Shown here: positions 1 to 8,331 of the stretch, piece by piece
Numbering within the stretch: position 1 is the first letter of the stretch
Layout of the letters: every line of letters begins with the position of its first letter
Assembly (NCBI GenBank): GCA_905479495.1
Contig: CAJQMR010000037.1
Location: forward strand, 1-64,000
Direction of reading: 5' to 3'
DNA length: 64,000 nt
Origin: an uncultured Anaerolineae bacterium
GTDB taxonomy: Bacteria; Chloroflexota; Anaerolineae; Promineifilales; Promineifilaceae
Notes under the pieces: model-generated
The model's database searches: none
What the model was told of the DNA's origin: nothing
What the model saw: only the letters and a program-made list of their open reading frames with translations
Program-made: the position numbers and the translations under genes

Positions 1-90
1 CCAATCGCCCGGCTCAATCTTCTCGCCACGGGCAATGCGAGCCTCAAATTCGGCTAATTTGTCATCAACTTCTTGGATTTGTTTAATCAT
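1..90 (-). CDS. paaA: phenylacetyl-CoA 1,2-epoxidase subunit PaaA, N-terminal part (runs off window)
   Basis: The first 90 bases, read on the minus strand, encode 30 residues starting MIKQIQEVDD and ending GEKIEPGDW at the window edge. The pattern FE-x-RIA-x5-IEP-x-DW matches from memory the N-terminus of PaaA, the catalytic diiron subunit of the PaaABCDE phenylacetyl-CoA epoxidase. That complex starts aerobic hybrid phenylacetate degradation. The ATG at 90 has TGAGG about 8 bases upstream. The crotonase at 242-1063 is on the same strand just upstream, which fits a Paa-type operon. Only the N-terminus is visible, so no active-site residue can be checked. Confidence 0.72.
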   Translation of the reverse strand, partial: MIKQIQEVDDKLAEFEARIARGEKIEPGDW

Positions 91-173
91 TTGAAATGCC
101 TCAGTAAAAGATAGTGGTTGGTCAGGATTATACAACAAATCAAGATTCTGCTTATGAAGAACTTAGAAAATGC

Positions 174-215
174 GGAACACAGAGTTGCGCAGAGGAGGCG
201 CAGAGCTGCACAGAG
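174..215. repeat. dispersed CACAGAG-type repeat (family A)
   Basis: Intergenic stretch between paaA and the crotonase with repeated CACAGAG/CGCAGAG words (GAACACAGAGTT, GCGCAGAGG, GCACAGAG). The same words build longer palindromes at 10280-10350, 16241-16343 and 28283-28389. The remainder of the 91-241 gap shows no gene. Confidence 0.6.
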
Positions 216-241
216 ATATTCGAGTCTTTTGTGACCTACGA

Positions 242-1063
242 TTATTCGTTGGATTCGTGATTTTTCGGCTTGCTGGAGGGATAGCGCGGCGATTTTTTGC
301 TTCGTAGGGCTTCTACACCTGCCATCATGTCCTCGGAGAAGAAGCCGAGCATTTCCAGCGCCAGCGAGTGGTCGAAGATGGGGCCAGCCTGGAGCAGCCA
401 CTGGTTCAGGGTACGCTTGGTGAAGCGGATGGCATGGCGCGGGCCGCTGGCCAGGTTAGTGGCGACTGTCATCGCCTTTTCCAGCAGCTCGTCATCCGGA
501 ACGCACAGGCTTACCAGCCCCAGCCGCTCCGCTTCTGGACCGGAGACGAAGTCACTGGTCATTAGATAATATTTGGCTTTGGCCATGCCGCATAGCAGCG
601 GCCAGATGATGGCCGCGTGGTCGCCAGCGGCTACGCCCATCCGCACATGCCCGTCGGCCAGCCGGGCGCTTTCCCCGGCAATGCTGATGTCGGCCAGCAG
701 CGCCACGACCAATCCCGCGCCAACGGCCGCTCCGTTAATCGCCGAAATAATGGGCTTGCTGCAATGCAGCATGTTGTAAACCAGATCGCGGGCTTCATCC
801 AGGATGCGAATCACTTCATCGTGGTTTTTGTAGGCATTTTCCACCAGCTTCAGGTCGCCCCCGGCGGAGAAGGCCCGGCCTGCGCCGGTGACAACAGCCA
901 CATGCACGTCGGGGTCGCGGTCGATGGTGCGCCATACCTCGACAAGCTCGGTGTGCAGCCGGGCATCGGCGGCGTTAAGCACTTCTGGCCGGTTGAGTGT
1001 TAGCCAGAGGATGTGTGGTTCTCGTTTTTCAAAGAGGATGTGCTGAAAATCTTTGTAGTTCAT
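242..1063 (-). CDS. enoyl-CoA hydratase/isomerase (crotonase) family protein
   Basis: A 273-residue crotonase-fold protein. The first oxyanion-hole segment is AGRAFSAGGDL (about residues 61-71). The second, with the substrate-pocket helix, is INGAAVGAGLVVALLADI (about 108-125). It is followed by MGVAAGDHAAIIWPLL, a variant found in a subset of hydratases; the two glutamates of classical crotonase are not obvious there, so hydratase versus isomerase cannot be decided. It likely acts on acyl-CoA in the cytoplasm. It lies directly upstream of paaA on the same strand, so a role in the phenylacetate pathway (PaaF/PaaG-like) is plausible but inferred. The highly charged tail (about 15 residues) is probably disordered. 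Confidence 0.85.
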   Translation of the reverse strand: MNYKDFQHILFEKREPHILWLTLNRPEVLNAADARLHTELVEVWRTIDRDPDVHVAVVTGAGRAFSAGGDLKLVENAYKNHDEVIRILDEARDLVYNMLHCSKPIISAINGAAVGAGLVVALLADISIAGESARLADGHVRMGVAAGDHAAIIWPLLCGMAKAKYYLMTSDFVSGPEAERLGLVSLCVPDDELLEKAMTVATNLASGPRHAIRFTKRTLNQWLLQAGPIFDHSLALEMLGFFSEDMMAGVEALRSKKSPRYPSSKPKNHESNE

Positions 1064-1097
1064 GGCGTTCCTTATTTAATGGGACGCTGATTGCCCT

Positions 1098-1136
1098 GAT
1101 TTTCCTGATGAAAAAATCAGGGTCATCAGGAAAATC
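1098..1136. terminator. hairpin between divergent genes
   Basis: GATTTTCCTGATG and CATCAGGAAAATC form a 13-bp inverted repeat around a 13-base loop in the 190-bp gap between the divergent crotonase and channel genes. Both genes start here, so an operator or 5'-UTR structure is as likely as a terminator. Confidence 0.4.
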
Positions 1137-1251
1137 TGCGTACCAAATTTTGTCAGTGGGTGACGATGGATGCATTGTAGCGGAGGTAGATAGTGGGTGC
1201 CAGAACGTAATCGACACAAAGGGGGGAACTGGCGATAATTGAGGAATGGAT

Positions 1252-2334
1252 ATGAACAGCACAGGCATGATTGTTTGGCGCACGGCCGTTTTCCTCATAG
1301 GTCTCTTCATCATTAGCGGCACGCTCATTGCCGCTATCAAAACCTTTATTTTGCCGCGTGGGGTGAATGTTTGGCTGACGCGGGTGGTCTTTCGAGCCAT
1401 TGGTTTCTTTTTCCGGCTGCGGGTGAAGCGGGCGACCTATGAAGACCGCGATCGGATTATGGCCTTTTTCCCGCCGCTGGCCCTCTTTTTGATGCCTATG
1501 ATTTTGCTGGTGCTCATCTTGCTGGGTTACATGCTGTTGTTTTGGGCGCTGGCGCCACGGCCGTTTCCTGAATTGTTCTTCTTAAGCGGCTCCTCGCTGC
1601 TGACGCTGGGTTACGCATCGGTGAACACCACGGCCTCCAAACTGCTGGAATTTTCGGAAGCGATGATTGGGTTGGTGTTGATTGCCATGCTGATTGCTTA
1701 TTTGCCTACGATGTATAGTGCCTTTTCTCGTCGGGAAACGGCCGTTGTCCTTTGGGAAGCGCGCGCCGGATCACCGCCAACTGTGGCCGAAATGGTGTCT
1801 CGCTCGTACCGTACTGGCGAACTGGAGCGGCTGCGCGATGTATGGCTGTTCTGGCAGACCTGGTTCGCCGAACTGGAAGAAAGCCACACCTCGCTCTCCC
1901 CGCTAGTCTTTTTTCGCTCGCCGCAAGCGCAACGTTCCTGGATTACGGCCGCTGGCAACGTGATGGATTCGGCCGCTTTCATTTTGTCGGCTGTGGATGT
2001 GCCCTTTAACCCGCAAGCAGCATTCTGCATTCGTGCTGGCTTTTTGGCGCTGCGCCAGATTGCCGACTTTTTTGGCTTGCCCCACGAATCAAATCCGGTG
2101 CCTGACATGCCAATCAGCATCAGCCGCTACGAGTTTGACAAGGTGTGCGACAGGCTGGCGGCACAAGGCGTGCCGCTCAAGGCAAACCGGGAGCAGGCGT
2201 GGCGCGATTTTGCTGGCTGGCGGGTCAATTATGATGATGTGCTGCTGGCCCTAGCTGCATTAACAATTGCCCCGTACGCTCCCTGGATTTCTGATCGCTC
2301 TGCCTTGCAGCGGAAAAAGGAGACTGGAGATTAG
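1252..2334 (+). CDS. two-helix pore-loop ion channel-like membrane protein
   Basis: About 360 residues. Start chosen at ATG 1252 because GAGG at 1241-1244 is 7 bases upstream; the ATG at 1246 is too close to it. Segments in order: N-terminal TM helix (about 8-28), basic amphipathic stretch, TM helix (about 75-98), pore-like loop SGSSLLTLGYAS (about 109-120), TM helix (about 130-150), then a soluble helical C-terminal half. TLGYA resembles the K+ channel filter T-x-G-Y-G with the last glycine replaced by alanine, so ion selectivity is uncertain. The C-terminus KETGD and stop codon are encoded by dispersed repeat family B, and the livM gene ends with the same peptide. Confidence 0.65.
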   Translation: MNSTGMIVWRTAVFLIGLFIISGTLIAAIKTFILPRGVNVWLTRVVFRAIGFFFRLRVKRATYEDRDRIMAFFPPLALFLMPMILLVLILLGYMLLFWALAPRPFPELFFLSGSSLLTLGYASVNTTASKLLEFSEAMIGLVLIAMLIAYLPTMYSAFSRRETAVVLWEARAGSPPTVAEMVSRSYRTGELERLRDVWLFWQTWFAELEESHTSLSPLVFFRSPQAQRSWITAAGNVMDSAAFILSAVDVPFNPQAAFCIRAGFLALRQIADFFGLPHESNPVPDMPISISRYEFDKVCDRLAAQGVPLKANREQAWRDFAGWRVNYDDVLLALAALTIAPYAPWISDRSALQRKKETGD

Positions 2335-2376
2335 AGATTGGAGACTTTAATCTCCAATCTCCAGTCTCTAATCTCT
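2320..2376. terminator. family B palindrome acting as bidirectional terminator
   Basis: GAGACTGGAGATTAGAGATT followed by the reverse-complementary AATCTCCAATCTCCAGTCTC forms a long imperfect hairpin exactly between two convergent genes. The left arm holds the TAG stop of the channel gene (2332-2334). The right arm runs into the TAG stop of the ABC gene (2375-2377). A close relative lies at 18171-18231. Confidence 0.7.
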
Positions 2377-4165
2377 ATTGAATATCCCCTTCCCACAGCC
2401 GCTGCATTTCTGGGCTGGTGAGGAGCAATTCTTCTAACTTACCCTGGGCTTCGATACGGCCGTCTTTCAGCACCACAATATGATCCGCCTGCCGTAACGC
2501 TGCCCGCCGGTGTGACACCACCAGGCAGGTAGGCACGGTTTCGCGGGCAAAAAGCTGCGTCCACAGCTGCTTTTCTGTGTTCACGTCCAGGGCACTGGAC
2601 AAGTCATCAAAAACGTACAACTCTGCGTCACGCAGGAACATGCGGGCCGTGGCCGAGCGCTGAATTTGCCCGCCAGACAGCTTCACGCCCTTGGGACCCA
2701 CCTTGGTGTCCAGGCCATCTTCCAACTGGGCCACATCCTCATTTAAGATGGCGGCTGCGATGGCGGTGGAGATGTCCACCTGTTCTTCTGGCAGGCCGAG
2801 TAGCAAATTTTGCCGCAGCGTATCGCTGAACAGGCGCGGTACCTGGGCGGTGTAAGCCGTGCGCGGTGGCACAAAGAATTCCGCAGGCTGGGTTACTATT
2901 TCCCCGTTCCAGCGAATCTCGCCTGATTGTTGTGGCAGTAAGCCCAGCAGCGCCCGCAGCAGGGTGGTTTTACCTGCGCCGATGCGCCCTGTCACCACGG
3001 TGAAGGAACCTTTGGCCAGGTGCAGATTGATGTCGCTGATGCCCCGCTCAGAGTCAGGGTGCGTGTAGCTGAGGTTGCGGATGGAGAGATCGTGGAGATG
3101 GTGTACGGCCGTTTTCTCCACAAACGGTATCTCCGGCAGCGGACCCGACAGATGCACCGGGCTGTGCTTTACCAGGCTGAGCGGCGGTGCGCCTTGCAGC
3201 AGCCGCACCATGCGTTCGATGGCCACACCGGCCTGCCGGTAGCGCGCCAACAAAAAGCCCAAAAAGCCGACAAAACCTGTGGCGTTGCTCAAGTAAGCAA
3301 CAAACAGCGAGAAATCTCCCACGGTGAAATCGCCCGCCTGCAAGCTTTGCGCTGCCAGCAGTAAGATGATTGCCGTGCCGATGTTGCCCGAATTTTGGAA
3401 GATGGAGCCAAGCACTTCGTTAAACAGCCGGTCCTTCAGCGCCGCCTGCCGCCGCTTTTCGTTCAGCGTGTCAAAGTAGTCGATCACCCGATCCTCGGCC
3501 GAGGCAACCTTAATCGCCTGCACTGCGCCAAACGTTTCGGCAATAAAGCCGGTGACGATGCCGCTGCGCTTGCGCATCTCTTGCCGGTAGGTTTGGATGC
3601 GTCCGGCAGCGCCGTTGGCTACCACAATCACCAGCAGTAGAGGCAGTAAGGCAAACAAAGCAATGCGGGCGTTGATGCTCATCATGATCGCCAGAGCAAA
3701 GACAAGGAAAACGCCGTTGGCCGTCACATCATTAATCCACAAAGCGTAAAACGGCACTTCCCACACATCACCGCGAAAGCGGCTGATGGCTTCGCCGGGC
3801 GCTTCTGGCAGGGAGCGCGCTCCGGGCCGCTGCAAAATGCGGCTGAGCATGTTTTTGTGCAGCAGGGCGTGAGAGTGCAGCATAAACGGCCGATTCATCT
3901 TGATCATGCCGCGCCGCCCACCCATCCGACCCACTGCCACCACCAGCAGCAGGGCCACCAGGGTGGTCAGGTCAAAAGCGGCCGGAGCATCGTTGGTAAG
4001 CAGGTCGAAAAAGTAGCGAATCACCAGCGGCGGCCCCAGCTGGCCCAGCATGAGGGCAATCAGCGACAGCAGGTTGAAAAAGTGCGGCCATGGCCGAAAG
4101 CGAATCAGCCTCAGAATGAATTTCCACGTTGGTACATTAACCGTGGGTTGTTTTAGGGTTGTCAT
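2375..4165 (-). CDS. ABC exporter half-transporter, degenerate-site subunit
   Basis: A 596-residue membrane-NBD fusion of the type IV (ABCB/MsbA-like) exporter fold. The transmembrane domain fills roughly residues 20-330. NBD motifs: Walker A GRIGAGKTT (about 395-403), signature LSGGQ (about 494), Walker B LYVFDD followed by LSSALD (about 515), H-loop SHRR. Aspartate replaces the catalytic glutamate after Walker B, typical of the degenerate subunit in heterodimeric exporters such as BmrC/BmrD and TM287/288. The partner at 4267-6018 lies upstream on the same strand, separated by about 100 bp that hold a family D repeat. Substrate unknown; drugs, lipids or peptides are possible. Confidence 0.9.
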   Translation of the reverse strand: MTTLKQPTVNVPTWKFILRLIRFRPWPHFFNLLSLIALMLGQLGPPLVIRYFFDLLTNDAPAAFDLTTLVALLLVVAVGRMGGRRGMIKMNRPFMLHSHALLHKNMLSRILQRPGARSLPEAPGEAISRFRGDVWEVPFYALWINDVTANGVFLVFALAIMMSINARIALFALLPLLLVIVVANGAAGRIQTYRQEMRKRSGIVTGFIAETFGAVQAIKVASAEDRVIDYFDTLNEKRRQAALKDRLFNEVLGSIFQNSGNIGTAIILLLAAQSLQAGDFTVGDFSLFVAYLSNATGFVGFLGFLLARYRQAGVAIERMVRLLQGAPPLSLVKHSPVHLSGPLPEIPFVEKTAVHHLHDLSIRNLSYTHPDSERGISDINLHLAKGSFTVVTGRIGAGKTTLLRALLGLLPQQSGEIRWNGEIVTQPAEFFVPPRTAYTAQVPRLFSDTLRQNLLLGLPEEQVDISTAIAAAILNEDVAQLEDGLDTKVGPKGVKLSGGQIQRSATARMFLRDAELYVFDDLSSALDVNTEKQLWTQLFARETVPTCLVVSHRRAALRQADHIVVLKDGRIEAQGKLEELLLTSPEMQRLWEGDIQ

Positions 4166-4179
4166 GTTCCTCCTTTAAA

Positions 4180-4265
4180 CTTCACCCTCACCCCAGCCCT
4201 CTCCCTCCGTGGGAGAGGGGGCCAGTTCCCTCCCCATTTTAGGGGGAGGGTTAGGGTGGGGGTCA
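4180..4265. repeat. dispersed CCCTCACCC-type palindrome (family D)
   Basis: TTCACCCTCACCCCAGCCCT, a central CTCCCTCCGTGGGAGAG hairpin, then GGGGGAGGGTTAGGGTGGGG. It lies between the two ABC exporter genes and abuts the TAA stop of the upstream one. Relatives at 12451-12505 and 15997-16083. Confidence 0.7.
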
Positions 4266-4266
4266 A

Positions 4267-6018
4267 TTACATCGCTATCTCCAAACCGGTCCGCAGCAGC
4301 TCAGCAAAGTGCGAATCTGGATTGTTGGCCAGGGTATCGTAGGTGTCGTTTTCCAGGATACGGCCGTTGGCCAGCACCATAATTTTGTCGGCGCGATGCA
4401 CCGTCGTCAACCGGTGAGCCACGATGATGCCGGTGCGGTTTTGCAGCAGCTTGTCCACCGCTCGCTCAATGAGCTGCTCCGTGGCCGGGTCCAGCCGGGA
4501 CGACGCTTCATCCAGAATCACCAGGCCAGGGTCTTGCAAAAAGACGCGGGTGAAGGCCAGCAGCTGCGCTTCTCCAGCAGAGAGACTGGCTCCTTCTGAC
4601 TGTAATTCGGTATCCAGCCCGTTTGGCAGCGCGGCGAACCAGTCACCCAGCCCCAAATCTTCCAGCACGGCCAGGATGCGGTCGTCGGGGATGGCCGGAT
4701 TAAAGAAAGTGAGGTTGTTGCGCACGGAGGCGCGGAATAGCTGTACTTCCTGGGTGACCATGCCTACTTTTTGCCGCAGGTGGGCCAGGGGGAGCGTTTG
4801 GATGTTTGGGGAACGGCCGTTTTTGCCCAAACAGACAACTCCTTCCGTCACCTCGTACAGGCGGAAGAGCAGCCGAGTGATGGTTGTTTTGCCGCTGCCG
4901 GTGCGCCCCAGCAGCCCCAGCACCTCGCCCGGCTCCAGGTGGAAGTTAATGTCCCGCAGAATCAGCTCGTCATGGTAGGCAAAGTTGACCTGCTCGAAGG
5001 CGACGCCCAGCGGGCCATCCGGTAGGCTGGCTTGCCCGCTGTCGGCGATGCGGCTGGTTTCCCGGTAGAGCTGCTCTACCCGGTCGATGCCTGCCGCCGC
5101 CTGCTGCATGTTTTCGATCTGGTTGCTAATCTCGCGCAGCGGGCGGAAGATAGCATTGGTGTAGCTGATGACCAGATAAACGGTGCCCACCGTTAAGACG
5201 CCCGCCCGGAAGAGGTAGTAGCCGGTGAGGATGGCAATGAGCTGACCAACGGTAAACAGACCGATCCAGGAAATAATGATGATGATGCTTTTGTTTGCCC
5301 CATCGATCTCTTTGTTCATCCGCACCCGGCTGAATTCGACCAGGCGGCGCATGACGTAGGGCACAGCGCCGCTGGCGCGTACATCTTCGGTGCCACCAAG
5401 CTGTTCCTCGATGAAGCCCATCAGTTCGGCGTTGGCTTCGCGGGCGGCTTTCCAGGCGGGCACGGCAATCGCGCGCAGTTTGCTGAGACCGTAGAGGGCA
5501 ACGGCCGTATACAATCCCAATGCCAACGAAATCCGCCAATCTTCCCACAGCAGCACCACCAGCACGCCCACAATCAGCAGCAGGTTGCCCACAATGCGGA
5601 TGACAAACTGGGCAAAGAAGATGGCAATGTTGGCCACGTCCCCGTCGATGCGCTCGATCATTTCGCCGGGGGTGTGTTCGTTGTGAAAACTCATGTCCAG
5701 GTGCAGGCAGTGGCGCGCCAGGTCGGCGCGGAGCTGGTTGGTGGATTGCCAGCCCACATCCTCGCCTACGTAGGTGGCGGCCACGCCGACAATTTGCAGC
5801 AGCAGCGAGGTGGCCAGGAAGACAACCCCGGCCCAGATGAGGGGCTGGGTGTTAGTTGTGGAAACGGCCGTGTCGATAAAGCTGCGAATGATTTGTGGGT
5901 TGACCAGTTGCAAGGCTAGCGTGGCAAAGATCAGCCCAGCCAGCAAATACACTTTACGCCGCAGCGGGTACAGATATTCAAACATCAAATCCCCATAACG
6001 ACGGATGGGTAACTCCAT
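4267..6018 (-). CDS. ABC exporter half-transporter, catalytic-site subunit
   Basis: A 583-residue type IV exporter half. ATG 6018 is chosen because AAGGAGG precedes it by about 5 bases; the reading frame continues to 6090 without a better start. NBD motifs: Walker A GRTGSGKTT (about 370), signature LSAGE instead of LSGGQ (about 476), Walker B LVILDE with ASSRLD (about 498), H-loop VAHRL. The catalytic glutamate is intact here, whereas the partner has Asp; the partner has the canonical signature, whereas this one does not. The two deviations therefore fall in the same composite ATP site, the signature of a heterodimer with one active and one degenerate site. A possible leader peptide lies at 6194-6265. 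Confidence 0.9.
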   Translation of the reverse strand: MELPIRRYGDLMFEYLYPLRRKVYLLAGLIFATLALQLVNPQIIRSFIDTAVSTTNTQPLIWAGVVFLATSLLLQIVGVAATYVGEDVGWQSTNQLRADLARHCLHLDMSFHNEHTPGEMIERIDGDVANIAIFFAQFVIRIVGNLLLIVGVLVVLLWEDWRISLALGLYTAVALYGLSKLRAIAVPAWKAAREANAELMGFIEEQLGGTEDVRASGAVPYVMRRLVEFSRVRMNKEIDGANKSIIIIISWIGLFTVGQLIAILTGYYLFRAGVLTVGTVYLVISYTNAIFRPLREISNQIENMQQAAAGIDRVEQLYRETSRIADSGQASLPDGPLGVAFEQVNFAYHDELILRDINFHLEPGEVLGLLGRTGSGKTTITRLLFRLYEVTEGVVCLGKNGRSPNIQTLPLAHLRQKVGMVTQEVQLFRASVRNNLTFFNPAIPDDRILAVLEDLGLGDWFAALPNGLDTELQSEGASLSAGEAQLLAFTRVFLQDPGLVILDEASSRLDPATEQLIERAVDKLLQNRTGIIVAHRLTTVHRADKIMVLANGRILENDTYDTLANNPDSHFAELLRTGLEIAM

Positions 6019-6037
6019 TTTTCCTCCTTGGATGTTG

Positions 6038-6057
6038 GTCAAGTTTACAAACTTGAC
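6038..6057. promoter_or_regulatory. palindrome upstream of ABC exporter start
   Basis: GTCAAGTTTACAAACTTGAC has two 9-base arms around a 2-base centre, 20-40 bases upstream of the exporter start codon. Such a tight palindrome suits a dimeric repressor operator; as RNA it would be a hairpin just before the ribosome-binding site. Confidence 0.45.
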
Positions 6058-6193
6058 TACGGCGAACAGGGACGGCCAAGTGCCGCCCAAGCGCCCAATG
6101 ACAAAAATATTTAGTTGTTAGGCAAAAAGTTGCGAAGTAACGAGAATGGCCAGCGGCCTTTGGCGGCCAATGGCTGGCTCGACCAACCAGTGA

Positions 6194-6265
6194 TTACCAG
6201 ATAGGGTAATCCCAGAAGGGAGCAGCTGCACGAATTTTGGGGAAGCTATGTAACAGAAACATCAT
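6194..6265 (-). CDS. short peptide, possible leader of the ABC exporter operon
   Basis: A 23-codon ORF (starts MMFLLHSFPK, ends PFWDYPIW). It has a strong ribosome-binding site, AAGGAG, 8 bases upstream. It is co-directional with and about 175 bases upstream of the exporter start. Its last codons sit in a perfect hairpin (GATTACC/GGTAATC, plus coordinates 6192-6211), followed by GC-rich inverted repeats (GCCAGC ... GCTGGC) and an A/T-rich stretch. In Bacillus the heterodimeric exporter BmrCD is controlled by ribosome-mediated attenuation at the BmrB leader; the arrangement here is comparable. Alternatives are a small exported peptide or a chance ORF. Confidence 0.5.
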   Translation of the reverse strand: MMFLLHSFPKIRAAAPFWDYPIW

Positions 6266-6549
6266 GGGAGAATCTCCTTCGTGATGCCAGATTGTCTGAC
6301 ACCAGCACTGTTACCTGAGCTGACCGTGTAGGTCAGCCAAAACGCACGAAACGCCAGTCTACCACAGCCAAAAGAAGCTGCCAAACGCAATTTTTGGTTG
6401 AAAATCAACCACAACTTACACAGATAAACGAAAGGAGCCATTCTTTTTCATTGACCGACTATCTAACCTTGCCAGATTGCCCGCATTCATTTCTAAAACT
6501 GACGTAACCTTCCCCCTTTTCTTGCATCTAATACAAACACACGCAGAAG
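6266..6549. other. divergent intergenic region, no gene
   Basis: Between the leader ORF and the sqr side. Holds one clear hairpin, GCTGACC-GTGTA-GGTCAGC at 6319-6337, and otherwise A/T-rich sequence. The minus-strand exporter promoter should lie here, but no strong -35/-10 pair could be assigned. Confidence 0.5.
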
Positions 6550-6668
6550 GCTTTTGTAAAAGCCAAAAAGATTTTGGCATTAAGATGCTCCCACATTTGG
6601 CTTTTACTTGAGCAAATCACAAGAAAACTCATTTTCTTTCCCAAAAGCTTTTCTGTGATTTGCTTGAC
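6550..6668. repeat. paired-hairpin dispersed element, copy 1
   Basis: Two adjacent hairpins: GTAAAAGCCAAA ... TTTGGCTTTTAC, then GAGCAAATCACAAGAAA ... TTTTCTGTGATTTGCTTG. A second copy in opposite orientation is at 62663-62776. The two copies share 31 identical bases across the junction between hairpins (6597-6627 here), with divergent loops. It lies just upstream of sqr. Confidence 0.7.
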
Positions 6669-6732
6669 CCAGACCAGGCTGTACACAGCACAACATTTTC
6701 CCTAGCGAAAAGAGAATAAAGAGGAGGATCTT

Positions 6733-8166
6733 ATGGCGAAAATCGCAATTATTGGTGCAGGCTTTGCGGGGCATACGGCCGCTTTATATTTAGGTGACGC
6801 GCTGGGCAAAGAACACACAATCACGGTGATTAACCGGCACGAATATTTTTATTATGTGCCGTCGTGGGTGTGGGTTGGCATTGGGCGCATGTCCGTCGAA
6901 CAGACACGTTTCCCCCTGGCCCCTGTCTACAAGCGGAAAAATGTCAACTTTATTCATGGCAAAGCAACGGCCGTTCACCCCGATGACCAATTTGTAAAAG
7001 TAGAACGCGAAGACAATGGGCAGCAACTGCAAGTGCCTTACGACTATTTGCTTATTGCCACTGGCCCCAAACTGAATTACGAAGCGACCGAAGGGTTAGG
7101 CCCCAAATACGAATATACCCAATCGATTTGTACCGCCCCACACGCCGCCAAAAGCCGTGATGTGTACTTTGAGCAAATCGCAGCGATGCAACAAGGCGAG
7201 ACGCGCAAGTTTGTCATTGGGACTGGCCATCCATCGGCCACGTGCCAGGGTGCGGCATTTGAATATATCACTAACATTCACAAAGATTTGGTGCGTCGCG
7301 GTTTACGCGACAAAGCGGAACTGCTCTGGCTTTCCAATGAGAAAAAAGTCGGCGATTTTGGTGTCCATGGGGTTCATGCCAAGTATCAGGGCGAGATTAT
7401 TTCCAGCGAAGCGTTTATGACGGCCGTTTTCCGCGAGTATGGCATCAAGTGGGAGGTTCAAAAAGGGGTCAACAAAGTTGATGCAAACAACATTTATTGG
7501 GAAGATTATGATGGCAACTATGGCGAAACATCGTACGATTTCGCCATGCTCATTCCCCAATTCAAAGGCATCGCCCTAAATTACATCGGCAAAGATGGCC
7601 AAGATGTGTCTGACCGACTGGTGAATGCCGCTGGATTTGTGCTGGTAGACGCAATTTATGGCCTGCCCTATGATCGGCTGAAGATGAACCCCACTGCCTG
7701 GCCGGAACTGTACCAAAATCCGTACTACGACAATATTTTTGCAGCTGGAATTGCGTTTGCGCCGCCAGGGCCCATCTCTGAGCCACACACGACGCCAAAT
7801 GGCACCAAAATCGCCGCCGCGCCACCGCGTACAGGCATGGTGTCTGGCATCATTGGCCGCATCGTGGCCAAAAATATCATTGACCTGATTCAAAAAGGGC
7901 GCATGACCCACAGCGAGCGCATGACAGAAATGGCGGCGGCCTGTATTGCCTCAATGGGGGATTCGCTGTGGGATGGTTCGGCCGCGACCATTATGATTTA
8001 TCCCGTTGTGCCAGATTTCCGCCGCTATCCGAACGAATACGGCCGTGACCTGTTTGTAACGCACATGGAAATGGGACTGGGCGGGGCCTGGATGAAGCGG
8101 ATGATCCACTCCACATTTATGCACAAGCTGCGCGGCCGTTTTGGCTGGAAGTTAATTCCTGAATAA
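6733..8166 (+). CDS. sqr: sulfide:quinone oxidoreductase
   Basis: A 477-residue FAD flavoprotein. Motifs: GAGFAG dinucleotide-binding loop (residues 8-13), LLIATGP (about 106-112), and three cysteines at 133 (SICTAPHA), 171 (SATCQGAA) and 404 (AACIASMGD). These correspond in context to the three redox cysteines of SQR; the last sits in the C-terminal C-x-A-x-MGD motif. SQR oxidises sulfide to polysulfide at the membrane surface and reduces the quinone pool; the hydrophobic/basic C-terminus (about 450-470) fits membrane attachment. Start supported by GAGGAGG 6-8 bases upstream. A 44-residue ORF follows, then a strong terminator. The gene runs divergently from the exporter genes. Confidence 0.85.
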   Translation: MAKIAIIGAGFAGHTAALYLGDALGKEHTITVINRHEYFYYVPSWVWVGIGRMSVEQTRFPLAPVYKRKNVNFIHGKATAVHPDDQFVKVEREDNGQQLQVPYDYLLIATGPKLNYEATEGLGPKYEYTQSICTAPHAAKSRDVYFEQIAAMQQGETRKFVIGTGHPSATCQGAAFEYITNIHKDLVRRGLRDKAELLWLSNEKKVGDFGVHGVHAKYQGEIISSEAFMTAVFREYGIKWEVQKGVNKVDANNIYWEDYDGNYGETSYDFAMLIPQFKGIALNYIGKDGQDVSDRLVNAAGFVLVDAIYGLPYDRLKMNPTAWPELYQNPYYDNIFAAGIAFAPPGPISEPHTTPNGTKIAAAPPRTGMVSGIIGRIVAKNIIDLIQKGRMTHSERMTEMAAACIASMGDSLWDGSAATIMIYPVVPDFRRYPNEYGRDLFVTHMEMGLGGAWMKRMIHSTFMHKLRGRFGWKLIPE

Positions 8167-8313
8167 AAGTAATCCGCAGATTTCGCAGATTGGCGCAGAT
8201 TTTTGCTTTACATTTGAGGTTGTCATGCTGAACGGAGTGAAGCATCCCCACCACCTTTGCCGTTATGAACTTTTTGCTTTTAATCTGCGAAATCTGCGTT
8301 AATCTGTGGATAA
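8167..8313. repeat. dispersed repeats between sqr and the small downstream gene
   Basis: Outer arms AATCCGCAGATTTCGCAGATT and AATCTGCGAAATCTGCG (family E) surround a GTCATGCTGAACGGAGTGAAG word at 8222-8248. Family E relatives lie at 25804-25865 and 29946-30005. Confidence 0.6.
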
Positions 8314-8331
8314 ATTCTAGAGGGTGAGAAA

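Noticed and set aside
87..401. 104-residue minus-strand ORF near the left edge
   Set aside because: It lies in the antisense and repeat DNA between paaA and the crotonase, with odd composition and overlap of the real crotonase gene.
6091..6732. tRNA or other structural RNA gene in the 6-kb intergenic gap
   Set aside because: Hairpins are present, but no cloverleaf, anticodon arm or CCA context; a small ORF and a repeat element account for the structure.
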